A stretch of DNA of 64,000 nt from Isoetes taiwanensis. Lineage: Eukaryota; Streptophyta; Lycopodiopsida; Isoetales; Isoetaceae. The notes below the pieces were generated by a model. The model searched no databases. It saw only the letters and a list, made by a program, of their open reading frames with translations, and was not told the DNA's origin. Position 1 is the stretch's first letter. Every line of letters starts with the position of its first letter. The position numbers were made by a program, and so were the translations under genes. The stretch is taken from positions 620,001-684,000 of the forward strand of contig JAJEKV010000224.1 in NCBI GenBank assembly GCA_021234155.1, in the 5' to 3' direction. Positions 1 through 9,349 of the stretch are shown one piece after another.

Positions 1-6
1 GTTTTC

Positions 7-863
7 CTATAACCTAATAAATCTGTGCACTGGAATCACTTTAGTAAATACATCTGCAAGCTGATCTTCAGTATTTTTGTACTCAACTTCTATAATTCCT
101 TTTGCCACCATATCTCTTATAAAATGAACATGTAGTTCAATGTGCTTTGTTCTTTCATGAAATACTGGATTCCTGGTTATAGCTATACAACTCATATTGT
201 CAATGAAGAGAGTAGTTGGTTTATTCTGTGTTGCACCTAACTCAGCCAACAATCTTCTTACCCAGACCACTTCTCTTGCTGCTAAGGAGCCAGCGTTGTA
301 TTCTGCTTCTACTATTGACATAGCTATACAACTTTGTTTTTACTTCTCCAAGACACTGTGCTTCCTCCAATTTGTAGAAGGTATCCAGACGTGGATGCTC
401 TGGAGTCCAGATCACCTCCCCAGTCTGCATCAGAATATGCTGTTAACTCAAGACTAGTGTTTGTAAATGTTAGTCCTTTATTTTGTGTACCTTTCAGGAA
501 TCTGAGTACATGCCTAGCTGCCTGCCAATGTTTCTTTCTAGGTTGTTTCCATATCGGCTTAACATGTTTACACAAAATGCTATATCAGGTCTGCTGCAAT
601 TAGCAACATATAAAAGGCATCCAACCAATTCCCTGTATGGATACTTTTCCGTTTCCAATCTTTCCTCTTCATTTGTAGGACTCATGTCTATAGATAATTT
701 CTGACCTAACCATTGCATCTGTCATCCTAAATTTCTGAAGCATGCCTTGAATATTTCTTTCTTGAGTCAATGTTATCCTCTTGTTCTCTCGATCCCTGTG
801 AACTTCAATTCCAAGAAACTTTTGTAGTGGACCTAAGTCTGTCATTTTGAATATGCTATTCAA
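7..863 (-). pseudogene. Copia C1 RT C-terminus and RNase H (three frames)
   Basis: Three overlapping ORFs cover the end of the polyprotein. 669-863 carries MTDLGPLQKFLGIEVHRDR. 494-718 carries ELVGCLLYVANCSRPDIAF. 324-575 carries AARHVLRFLKGTQNKGLTF, AYSDADWGGD and the SWRSKN block. 7-321 carries SIVEAEYNAG and TKHIELHVHFIRDMV, ending with EDQLADVFTK. These are the connection and RNase H motifs of Copia; the D (SDADW), E (EAEY) and D (IDNMS) residues survive but in different frames. The stop lies at the window edge, so the 3' LTR should begin within a few hundred bases to the left. Confidence 0.9.
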
Positions 864-901
864 CAGTCCTTTGCATTTGTTTAGGCATTATAAGTCATCA
901 C

Positions 902-1626
902 TTACCATATATTATCATCCACGTATAGTGCTATGATGCAAAAATGAACCTTTTCTCTGTACATATACAAATTACCATCATTTACCATCTTGCTGAATCC
1001 TTGCTCTCTTAAGAACCCATCCATACATAGATACCACTGTCTTGGAGATTGCTTGAGCCCATAAACTGCCTTTTTTAGCCTCCACACCATATTATTTCCT
1101 TGTTCAAAACCCTTAGCTTGCTGCATATAGATTTCTTCATGCAAGTCAGCATTCAAAAAAGCTGTGTTTACATCCATGTGGTGGATTTCAAGATCCAATG
1201 CATTAGCATATGCAAGTAGAATTCTCAAACTTGTTTAACAATAGGGGAAAAAGTCTCATCATAGTCAATACCTTTTCTCTGAGAATAGCCTTGAGCCACC
1301 AATCGAGCCTTGAATTTTTGTTCTCCATCATTGCCAATCTTAAGTTTGTATAGCCACTTGTTTTTAACTATGTTCTTGTCTTTAGGTTTTTCCACCAATT
1401 CAAAGGTTTGAGTTCTTGCAAATGAACTCATCTCTTCTTCCATTGCCCTCTTCCAATGATTTGAATCATCAGAATTTAGTGCTTCCTCATAAGTGTTTGG
1501 CACACTAGGTTGCATAATGGCCATTAGCTCATTAATTTCAATATTTAGATTTTGCAACCTTCTAGATGTACCAGCAGAGGTTCTACCATATTTTTCAAAA
1601 TCTATATCCTTGAGCCCTTCTCTCAA
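902..1626 (-). pseudogene. Copia C1 reverse transcriptase (two frames)
   Basis: RVT_2 domain split at about 1226 by a frameshift. The upstream part (1225-1626) has WKRAMEEEMSSF, NKWLYKLKIG and the block FKARLVAQGYSQ ending in DETFSPIVK. The downstream part (902-1228) has HHMDVNTAFLNADLHEEIYM, YGLKQSPRQWY and the catalytic YVDD box at about 905-915. A stop follows the YVDD box almost at once. RT would copy the element RNA into DNA. Identity as a Copia RT is not in doubt; activity is lost. Confidence 0.93.
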
Positions 1627-1704
1627 TTTCTGTACCTCAGTGGTTTTTCTTTTGTTGCTTGTATCATGTATTGCATTTTTGTTAAGTTGATCTTCTTCAT
1701 TTTC

Positions 1705-2400
1705 TCAGCTTTCCTCATTACGGTCTGATTCTGCTGTTATATCTTCCTGATCACCATGAGCCTCAGCTGGTATTTCATCATCATCATCAGTACTGAAGCT
1801 TACTTGACTATCTTTAATCATTGTTTCCTGATTTTCACTACTTCCATATAAGTCTTCTCGTCCATCAATTTCCTTTCTGTTTTTGTATAATATAGATTCA
1901 GTAAATCTCACATCTCTGCTCACAATAATTCTCCTTTCCTCTAGGTTATATATTCTATAACCCTTTGACATTTCGTCATAACCTACTAGATAACCTTTGA
2001 TTGCTCTATTGTCAAGTTTCCTTCTTACTTCTTTAGGAACATGTGAAAAAGCCAAACAACCAAATGCCTTTAAGAATTCATATTTTGTAGGTGTTCTGCT
2101 CCATAAATCTTCAGCTATTTGTCCATTAAGACTTGATGATGGTAGTCTATTCTGGATGTATACAGCTGCTTGTACTGCTTCTTGCCACAGAAAATTAGGT
2201 AATCCAGACTGCTTCAGCATTGATCTTACAGAATCAAGTATATACCTATTTTTCCTTTCGGCTACTCCATTTTGCTGAGGAGTGTGACTACATGTAATTT
2301 GTCTTTTAATCCCTCTCTCTCTGCAATGATTCTTAAATATGTCATTTACAAACTCTCCTCCTCGATCTGTCCTCAAACATTTAATTTTTCTCCCAGTCAT
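1705..2400 (-). pseudogene. Copia C1 integrase core, C-terminal part
   Basis: Integrase catalytic core (rve family). The second aspartate is in LRTDRGGEFVND and the catalytic glutamate in PQQNGVAERKNR, with the D35E spacing typical of Copia. The C-terminal part contains AFGCLAFSHVPKEVRRKL and GYLVGYDEMSKGYRIYNL, the usual Copia post-core signature. An acidic linker (STDDDDEIPAEAHGD) joins it to RT. The first aspartate region (about 2400-2560) is in another frame. The domain would insert the cDNA into the host chromosome. Inactive here because the frame is broken on both sides. Confidence 0.92.
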
Positions 2401-2556
2401 CCTTTCTGCTTCTGCTTCAAAGATTCTGTAAGCATTGTAAGCCTGAGTTTTCCTTCTAAGAAAGAAACATTTAGTGTGCCTGGAGTAATCATCGATAAAA
2501 GTGATAAAATACCTTTTGCCTTGCAGACTTGTGACATTGATTGGACCACAGAGATC

Positions 2557-3383
2557 TCAGTGTACCAATTCTAATAGGTCTCCAGCTCGTTCATGTCTTT
2601 TCTTGAAAGGTAATCTTGTGCTTTTGCCCATCATGCACCTAAAACAAACAAATTCCTTACTTTCAGCTGCTGTTATCAGTCCCCTTTTAACCATTTCCCT
2701 TAGATTGTCTATATTTGCATGACCTAATCTTTCATGCCAGAGTTTTAGAGTTGGAATTTCTACTGAGGTTATGCTTCTAGACAAGCTTTTATTGTGAAAA
2801 CCAAACAAGTTACCAACTCGTTTTGCAAGGAACTTCACTTTATTATTTTCAAACACTTTACAGCAGTGCTTATCGAATATAAGTTTGAATCCCATGTCCA
2901 CCAGCTGGCTGACTGAGATAAGGTTCCTTATAATATTTGGAACAGAAAGTACGTCATGTAGGTTAACTATATTGCCCTCTAAATCAAAGAGTTCAAGCAT
3001 TCCTGACTCGTTTACTTCTTGCAGTTCTCCATCTCCCATTTGAATAAATGTTGATGTTCTTTTCTTCCTTTGCTTGAGAGCATCAGTAGTTCTAACTACT
3101 GATCTCTCAGCTCCACTATCTATCACAAGTATGTCACCAATTTTGTTAGAAGCTTGATTAGAAACAGGGCAAGTAATAGATGTGCTTACCTCAGCATCAG
3201 AATCTTCTCCTTCAGTGTTAGTATCTTGTGTCAAATTGACACTGCTGGCTCCTTCATTTTTACCTCTCATGGTACTATTTTTTCTTCCAGAACTTGTGTC
3301 CCTCTTATTTTTATTTTTTCCAATTCCCTTAGGACTGGGGCATGCAGCAGCTATGTGACCATAACCATCACAATTAAAGCATC
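2557..3383 (-). pseudogene. Copia C1 protease and GAG-pre-integrase domain
   Basis: The retropepsin active site is ILVIDSGAERSVV (DSG in place of DTG). It is followed by conserved blocks including LHDVLSVPNIIRNLISV. The GAG-pre-integrase zinc-binding domain follows, with LWHERLGHANIDNL and a CxxC at FVCFRCMMGKS (H-H-C-C ligands). The second gag zinc knuckle is at the upstream end in a shifted frame. The frame ends after the pre-integrase, before the first catalytic aspartate of integrase is reached. The protease would cut the polyprotein and the zinc domain would help integrase bind element ends. Confidence 0.9.
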
Positions 3384-4165
3384 TATTCTCCCTTCCTTCC
3401 TTCCTTTAGCTTAGGACAGTTGGTTTTCAAATGACCATAAGAATTACATCTATAGCATGGCCCTACCCTTTTTTTCTCATTTCCAAATCGTCCCTTCTTT
3501 TTCCCTGCAAACAAGATCTCAATATTTTCTTCTTCTCCCTTTAAAATTTTCTGCTGTTCAATTTCAGTTCTAATCATTAGCTCAGCCTTTTCACGATTTC
3601 TAGCAACAGTTCTTACCAAGTTGGATAGCTGTTCAAACTCAGAAAATGCTCTTGACAAAGAGAGTACATGAAAATCTCTAGTAATGGGCACTCCAGCAGC
3701 CTCAAGGTCAGTAACAATGTTATCATACTTTTGGAAAAATACAGTCAAGTTATCTTCTTCTTTGAACGTCAACCTTCTTAGCTCTCTATCAAGCAATTCA
3801 ATTTGAGAGGAGTTTTTAACCTCGTAATTTTTTATCAGAAATTCCCACATTTCCTTTGGTGTTTTATTTTTAATTTTAAAGATAATGTTAGAACTTAACT
3901 TACTAGCAATAATGCACCTTGCCTGATGTGATCTTTTAGAGTTGCTTCCACTTGCACCAGCATTGATTGATGCCTCACTTGCACTTCCATCTCTAGTGTT
4001 GGTTGTACTGCTCTCAACTTCTTCAGTATTTTCTCCTGATACAAGATTCCATAGATCTTCTCCCATCAGCACATCTTTCATTCTTTCCTTCCAAGCCTGG
4101 AATCCAGCTTCACCTTGAAACACCTCAACACCATTTAGTAATGATGAACCAAGTCTAGTTGCCAC
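3383..4165 (-). CDS. Copia C1 gag (first zinc knuckle), open 260 aa
   Basis: Structural Gag of Copia C1, which would form the virus-like particle that packages the element's RNA. The start MATRLGSSLLNG lies 2 nt below the PBS, as expected. Residues about 80-200 carry the usual Copia gag (UBN2-like) region, including KEMWEFLIKNYE and FFQKYDNIVTDLEAAGVPI. A CCHC zinc knuckle, CYRCNSYGHLKTNC, is near residue 240. A frameshift near 3383 separates it from a second knuckle, CFNCDGYGHIAAACP (about 3330-3380), which lies in the next frame. This is one of the few long open stretches of the element. Very probably not translated as a functional polyprotein today. Confidence 0.88.
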   Translation of the reverse strand: MATRLGSSLLNGVEVFQGEAGFQAWKERMKDVLMGEDLWNLVSGENTEEVESSTTNTRDGSASEASINAGASGSNSKRSHQARCIIASKLSSNIIFKIKNKTPKEMWEFLIKNYEVKNSSQIELLDRELRRLTFKEEDNLTVFFQKYDNIVTDLEAAGVPITRDFHVLSLSRAFSEFEQLSNLVRTVARNREKAELMIRTEIEQQKILKGEEENIEILFAGKKKGRFGNEKKRVGPCYRCNSYGHLKTNCPKLKEGRKGE

Positions 4166-4167
4166 CT

Positions 4168-4180
4168 GGATCTGATACCA
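4168..4180 (-). other. Primer binding site of Copia C1 (initiator tRNA-Met)
   Basis: On the minus strand this reads TGGTATCAGATCC, the standard plant Copia PBS complementary to the 3' end of initiator tRNA-Met. A single base separates it from the presumed LTR end, which reads ...TTTAACA on the minus strand. The gag ATG follows 3 nt further on. Confidence 0.85.
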
Positions 4181-4181
4181 A

Positions 4182-4620
4182 TGTTAAACAAACTCAATTT
4201 GTTAGTAGCCACAGTATTGTGACAATCGATAAACATTGTCTAGCATTCCCCTGCTAAACACGATCCCTGTTTGATGCATCCGGATTCATCTTAATCTTAG
4301 GTTTATAGATCCAATCTAGACCGATAGGAGACGGTTCCAGATTGTTTCCTGCCGGATCGGTTGAGCCTTAGGAGCATGAGACTATTTGGTCGAATTTCAT
4401 TCGAACCCTTAACAACAACTACAATTATATCCTCCTTATCACATATTTTAACCATGCACCTTCATATCTTTTTATCCAACCCATTCACATCATTACTACT
4501 AGTTCCATATTTTAAGCAACCCTAAGGTTGTATCATATGCTTCTAACCTTTGATGTATCCTCCGATCAACTCCTTCAGAACATCTGGCATTAACCATATC
4601 TACTTCTTACGAATATCTAA
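4182..4620 (-). repeat. 5' LTR of Copia C1 (outer end uncertain)
   Basis: The inner LTR border is the TGTTAAACA at 4182 on the plus strand (ends in TAACA on the minus strand, canonical CA end), next to the PBS. No second copy of this LTR is in the window, so the outer limit is unknown. It shares only loose similarity with the LTR of C3, for instance a TTCATTCGAACCC-type stretch near 4400. Confidence 0.6.
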
Positions 4621-4967
4621 CATTAATAACTCTATCAAGATATGGGCTTCCATCAAGCAATCACTTCAATTAAGAAGGAGATCGTGATGAGGCAAGATGC
4701 AGATAAAGATGATTATGCCACTCTCTTTGCAGCAGGGCATTCAAAGACTCAATCTACCCTAATGGGGATGAGCACGATGAGGAGGAAAAGCACATTGGCA
4801 TAGACTCCCTCTTCCTAGTAAGCATGAAGTAATGGATTTAGATCCTTCTATTTTCTGGATATCAGACAATGTAGTAGCATCCAATAAATAGATGCCAATT
4901 TCTAATATTTCAACACCCAAAGCAACGATTAATAGATATCTCGGCCATTGAGCTAGGATATTTTGAT
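4621..4967 (+). other. Unassigned stretch between two Copia elements
   Basis: A short open stretch starts near 4640 (MGFHQAITSIKKEI...) and stops within about 55 codons. I do not recognise it and it has no clear motif. It may be the decayed 5' flank or internal part of Copia C2, or host sequence. Confidence 0.3.
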
Positions 4968-5450
4968 GTGGCCTTCATTTCCTCATTTTCAGGCAACGTA
5001 GCAACACTTCAGGTGGCATTCATTTCTGATACTTTGGCGGCGTTGATGCATGGATGCACTCAGGTTCTAACACCTGATCAATTGATTTTTCTGTTCGGAT
5101 TACAGAAACTTCCAGCACTTGTAGCAGTTCTAGCACCTGCAGTGGTTCTAGCACCTGAACTGCTTACAATACACCAGATTCTTGATCACGGTGCAGATCT
5201 TGATACATCCGATCAAGGAGGACATCTTGACCCATCTGATCCAGGAGGTGATTTTGATCATCCTGACAAGGAGGAGTTGAAGAAGAACTTGGTCGAGGAA
5301 AAAGGAGATGTTTTCCTCCTCAAAGATTTGCCTTCTATGCTGAAATTATGCCCAGCATTATGGAATTTTGTGGTGTTGCTATTATCAATGAACCCATCTA
5401 CTATCGTGAAGCTATTTTATATGTTACTGCACCTCATTGGCAGCAGGTAA
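4968..5450 (+). pseudogene. Copia C2 linker region between integrase and RT
   Basis: An open frame of 160 codons rich in Asp, Gly and Pro (HGADLDTSDQGGHLDPSDPGG), with reiterated GTTCTAGCACCTG-type units near 5,060-5,160. It lies directly upstream of an RT start in another frame. Variable, repeat-rich linkers are normal in this position in Copia polyproteins. The assignment is by position only; the reading frame itself has no recognisable domain. Confidence 0.5.
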
Positions 5451-5690
5451 TGGACCATGAAATGGATTCTATTGTTCAAAATGGCATTTGGGATTTTGTT
5501 CCTCTTCCTCGTGATCGGAAGGTTGTTGGTAACAAATGGGTCTACAAATGTAGGCTGCAACCTGATGGCATAAAGAACGCTTGGTTGCACAGGGTTTCAG
5601 CCAACAACATGGCACTGATTACTTGGAAACATTTTCTCCAGTGGCCAAGATGATGAGCAATTTGAAAAATTTGTACAAGTAGATCTCACA
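5348..5690 (+). pseudogene. Copia C2 reverse transcriptase, N-terminal block
   Basis: The frame carries HWQQVMDHEMDSIVQNGIWD, LPRDRKVVGNKWVYK and LQPDG, the start of RVT_2. A frameshift near 5,570 moves the rest (RLVAQGFSQQHGTDYLETFS-like) to the next frame, which continues to about 5,660. After about 5,690 the Copia similarity stops and unrelated sequence begins. The domain resumes at about 7,268. Confidence 0.88.
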
Positions 5691-7265
5691 TTACAGAAAC
5701 AAGAAAAGCCTAGCTGCCATCATTCGAAGGATTTATTCAAGTCACAGCGAGGACTTTAGTATCAGCAAGGGAAGAAGACGAAGGGTCCCCTATTGCTTGT
5801 ACTTCTAGCCAGGACAAAGAAGAAGAAAGTTCAGAGGAGATGGAAGAGCAGCAACCCAAAAAACTTAGCAGGCCAAGAGCCACAATTGCTGCTAAGGAAC
5901 CAAGAAAAAGAAAGGCGCAGCAACCAGGGTTGCCCTTAAGGCCAAATTTGTCTAAGCATAATTTAGAAGGTCGGGCAAATAATCGAGTTGCAAGATTAGT
6001 TATGCTAGCAAATGTTTTCTAGACATGAATATTTTTTATAGAAATCTAGGTCAAGATTTAAGTGTCTTTATTTTCCAAGTGCAATTTCTATGGTGAAATT
6101 TTATTCACCGGCATCTATATTTAATCAAGGACACAAACACATTATAACTATAGTTGCATGATGCAATACCATAAGCTTTGCAAATGATAATGTGGCTTAT
6201 CCTTGTAGATAAAACAAATCTATTAAAAGGGAGATTTGTAAAAAAATGTTCTCCAGTGCATCCTTAGAAATATTTGAAATACAATAGCTACAAAAATAAC
6301 TCTGTAATTATCATATGCACTTGGATGGATATGGAGAATAGATTAGGTTATAAGCCTAGAATATTAGGCGATTCCTTAAGAAATATTCGAGAAGGAGGGT
6401 AGAGGATAAGGCGAATCCATAGTTACGACGCTTAGTGGATGTGGCGATTTCAAGTGGAGTGAGATTTGTTTGTAGAAATATTGGCTAATTTTATTTTTTT
6501 CATCTATAACGGGCCCTACTAAACTATAGCATCAAAATTTCTCGATACCCTTAAAAAATAACCTTTTGGCAAACTTTCGTCCTTAAGGGCTACCCTGGCA
6601 TCAACTGGAAGTGGTGGAAGTCCCCGAGGAACGCATAAAGAAAAGGAAGGGAAACGAAAAAGCACCAGGGGTCGCCATTAAAGAGAAGAAAGTGGATAAG
6701 ACCTCTGAAAGAATGGAGGAAATAAATAGAGAAAAGTTCGTGCAGGGGGTCATATATCTACCAGCCACATGCATGAGGCTGCCCCCTAAAAATGAAATTG
6801 GTGAGAGGCCACTTCAGGTTCACAAGATCTACGTAGACCACTTAAGGAATATGAAAGGAGCAATCCCAATGCTCAAGTGGCACAAATAGTTGTCCTTGTT
6901 GACAGGGAGCAGTGCATAGACCCTTGGGACTATGATAGAGAAAATGCAGTTACTTACATGCATTATGTCCTGCGAGGTAACCACAGCTTTTTACGTGTGT
7001 GGGTTTGGGAACTTCAAAACGAAATATTTACCATGTTTGAATGCGAGGAGTTGAAGAGCACAGGCAAAGAGTCGGCGAAAAAGAAAAGCTCTGACGTGCC
7101 AAAGAAAAAAATGACAATAACAATTTAGAGAAAAATGCAGGGCTTCACAGATACCGAATTGTTAGAAAGGCTGCTCCAAAAGGTTGTTGACAAGGAATTT
7201 ACTTTAGAGGAGATATCCAAAGAATTGCACAAGTAAGTTTGCCTTTAACATAAATGATTATACAA
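5690..7265 (+). other. Non-Copia sequence inside C2 with unrecognised ORFs
   Basis: This 1.6-kb block separates two parts of one RT gene, so it was inserted or was joined by rearrangement. It holds a charged ORF ending at 6,022 (about 5,750-6,022, rich in Glu, Lys and Arg) and the coding stretch described at 6,611-7,235. I found no clear terminal inverted repeats or target duplication. 6,022-6,610 is AT-rich with no ORF of note. Confidence 0.5.
6611..7235 (+). pseudogene. Unrecognised coding remnant in two frames
   Basis: The first frame (6,611-6,889) is Lys/Glu-rich, then VQGVIYLPATCMRLPP and RPLQVHKIYVDHLRNMKGA. The second (6,877-7,128) continues naturally: QIVVLVDREQCIDPWDYD, VTYMHYVLRGNHSFLRVWV and ELQNEIFTMFECEELK. 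After a stop at 7,128 the same frame continues as GFTDTELLERLLQKVV... ELHK, ending at a GT-type splice-like site near 7,232. The amino-acid flow across the 12-base overlap suggests one protein with a frameshift. I do not recognise the family; it could be a transposon accessory protein or a captured host gene. Confidence 0.45.
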
Positions 7266-7267
7266 TC

Positions 7268-7575
7268 TTAATGGCAAAACTGCAAACAATGTCAAAACAA
7301 CATTTCTTAATGGCAAACTTGATGAAAAAATATATATGAAGCAATCTTAGGGTTATATAAAAGCTGGTGTTGAGCATTTAGTATGCAAATTGACGAAGGC
7401 ACTTTATAGGTTGAAGCAAGCATCACGTGGACCATAGATTCTTTCTTCCAAGACCAAGGATTCTAGCCTATTGAGGCTGATTCTAATGTCTACATCTGCC
7501 GTCAACGCAAGTTCTTACTCATCATTGCTTTGTATGTGGATGATTCCTTGCTCATAGGCAACAATAATGCCACGG
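7268..7575 (+). pseudogene. Copia C2 reverse transcriptase core with YVDD
   Basis: Across shifted frames the plus strand gives VKTTFLNGKLDEKIYMKQ, then CKLTKALYRLKQASRG, and finally IALYVDDSLLIGNN with the catalytic YVDD at about 7,532-7,543. There are in-frame stops at about 7,349 and near the SRGP block. This is the palm domain missing from the 5,348-5,690 fragment. Confidence 0.88.
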
Positions 7576-7600
7576 TTCTATTGCTATCCCAATAGAACCG
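7573..7600. other. Perfect 11-bp stem hairpin at the Copia/insert junction
   Basis: CGGTTCTATTG and CAATAGAACCG are exact inverted copies separated by a short loop (CTATCC). It lies exactly where Copia coding similarity stops, so it may mark the end of an inserted sequence. Function unknown. Confidence 0.6.
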
Positions 7601-8230
7601 ACATTCCTTGGATTGGGACGCCTCACCTCATATCTCCTATTTATTCTGCCTCTTCTCCTGTTCTCATTCATCGGCATTCTCTTTGAGCTAGATTTCTCCT
7701 CCTTCTCTGTCCTACCAGTTTCCCTCATCCTCCCTCCCTGGATGGTTCGTCAACAATAATTCATGCCCATTTTTTCCATTATGACCTTCCATTGTTGAAG
7801 TTTCTCTATTTCTTTTTGGTCGTTTGGGCATATTTAGTTTCTGTCTAGTCTTCTATACTTCTCGAGTCACTCTGCAACCTCCAACATCCTCTATGTTTTC
7901 TTTTCGATGAATTTTGCAAGTGCATATGGCCTTATATTTTATGTTTTATTTTTTCTTCGCGTAGCATTGTAGCCTCTGGGGCATACTTATTAGTTCATTT
8001 TTTCTCGGCGTGGCGCGGTAGCCTCTGAGGCAGCATTAATCGGATGTTTTTCTTCCCCACAATGGTCATTCTGCGGATGGTATCTTGTATTCTCGACATT
8101 GTTATGCTCTCGATGATTGTCTAGTTTTGGAGCATATTTTATTTTCCAAAGTTTTTCAAAAAAAATTTTACCCCTAGTGGGGGGGCACCAATTTGTACTC
8201 AGCATTTTCAAAAGCTTAATGAGAACACCA
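7601..8230. other. Non-coding block splitting the C2 RT gene
   Basis: T- and C-rich sequence with no credible ORF. Near 7,970-8,030 two GTAGCCTCTGRGGCA-like stretches occur about 65 bp apart, each preceded by a tract of Ts and a GCGTAGC/GCGTGGC. The right end has an A-run followed by a CCCCTAGTGGGGGG tract (8,160-8,190), which resembles a polypurine tract next to an LTR end. It may be a remnant LTR or another retroposon, but no flanking duplication was found. Confidence 0.35.
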
Positions 8231-9110
8231 CTCCACTAGCCACTTAGTTGTGTCATAGGACCCATCCTAGGAGTGAGTACATTGTTGAATTCAAGACAAG
8301 GCTTGCTGCTAAGTTTCCAATGGTAGACTTGGATGAAGCTCGTTATTGTTTGGGTTTGCACATTGCAAGAGACCGGAACAAAGGGATTCTTCATATCCCT
8401 CAAAAGAAGTACATTGAAGAAATGCTTAAGCGCTTTGGCATGGTTGATTGCAATCCATCTAAAGTCCCTATGAATCCAGGTTCCCTTCTTACTAAGAAAG
8501 ATTGTCCACAATCTGATGTTACGCATCTTTCTATGGCAAAAGTTCCATTTCGGCAATTGATTGGCATCCTCATATATTGCATTGTTTGCACCAGACCTGA
8601 TATTACATTTGCTGTTATAGCTCTCAGCCAATTTTCGGCAAATCTAGGTCATAAGCATTGAGAAATGGCCAAACATATTCTCAGATACCTAAAGGGTATT
8701 GCTGATTATGGCCTTACATATTGCAACAATAGTGATGCCTTTTCATTTCTGACATACAGTGATTCCTCACTTAACAATGTGATAGATAACTCTAGGTCCA
8801 CATCCCGCATTTATTTTCTGCTTGCCAATGCTGTCATTGCTTGGATCAGCAAGAAACAAGGCCATGTATCTCTTTCATCCACTGAAGCAGAGTATGTTGC
8901 AGCACCTATAGCAGCCCATGAGATCATTAGTTCGGAGGACTTTCTTGCTGGCATTGGGCAACGTACTCCTGGACCAGCAAGGATGCTTATGGATAACAAA
9001 GGTCCGCTGAAGTTTGGCACCCAAAATCTAAGCATGTTCCCAAGCATTATCATTTTGTAAGGGACCTTGTCGCTGATAAACCTTGTTGCAGATCTCTTGA
9101 CCAAGCCTTT
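8231..9110 (+). pseudogene. Copia C2 RT connection and RNase H
   Basis: Two ORFs separated by a single stop at 8,659 (8,248-8,661 and 8,665-9,060). The first has EFKTRLAAKFPMVDLDEAR, YCLGLHIARDRNKGI and RQLIGILIYCIVCTRPDITF. The second has AKHILRYLKGIADYGLTY, TYSDSS, ISKKQGHVSLSSTEAEYVA and MDNKG. A further frame to about 9,150 gives ADLLTKPLARELFERHRLGI, the usual Copia C-terminus. The RNase H acidic residues (SDSS, EAEY, DNKG) are present. The frame is broken, so the protein is inactive. Confidence 0.92.
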
Positions 9111-9175
9111 GGCTCGTGAGCTATTTGAGCGACATCGACTTGGTATTGGTCTTGATCGATTCCAAATCTCATCTC

Positions 9176-9189
9176 TAGGAGGAGGAGGT
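9176..9189 (+). other. Polypurine tract of Copia C2
   Basis: The purine-rich run AGGAGGAGGAGG lies 30 nt after the last pol codons and just before an LTR-like TTGAGCATGGAG start. This is where plus-strand DNA synthesis would be primed. Confidence 0.7.
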
Positions 9190-9349
9190 TGAGCATGGAG
9201 ATGGTGACCTCTCATCAAGGAGGAGTGTCGAGATATATGATATCGAGATCACCATCTTGCTGCTAGACATGATGTATCAGCACTTACAGCAATTATAGCA
9301 CTTAGCTCCTAAGTGCTGACTAAGCACTTTATCAGAGTCTAGCAATGGC

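Larger units (their letters stand above)
1..4620 (-). mobile_element. Ty1/Copia LTR retrotransposon C1, decayed, 3' end outside window
   Basis: Read on the minus strand, the order is 5' LTR (from 4182 upward), PBS, gag, protease, integrase, reverse transcriptase and RNase H, which is the Copia order (integrase before RT). The coding region is broken into about eight ORFs by frameshifts and stops, so the element is dead. The 3' LTR is not seen because the window starts just after the RNase H domain. The outer end of the 5' LTR cannot be fixed without its partner; about 4.6 kb is a guess. It belongs to the same broad Copia group as C3 at 32.7-38.2 kb, with similar gag start, protease and RNase H wording, but is clearly a different copy or family. 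Confidence 0.93.
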
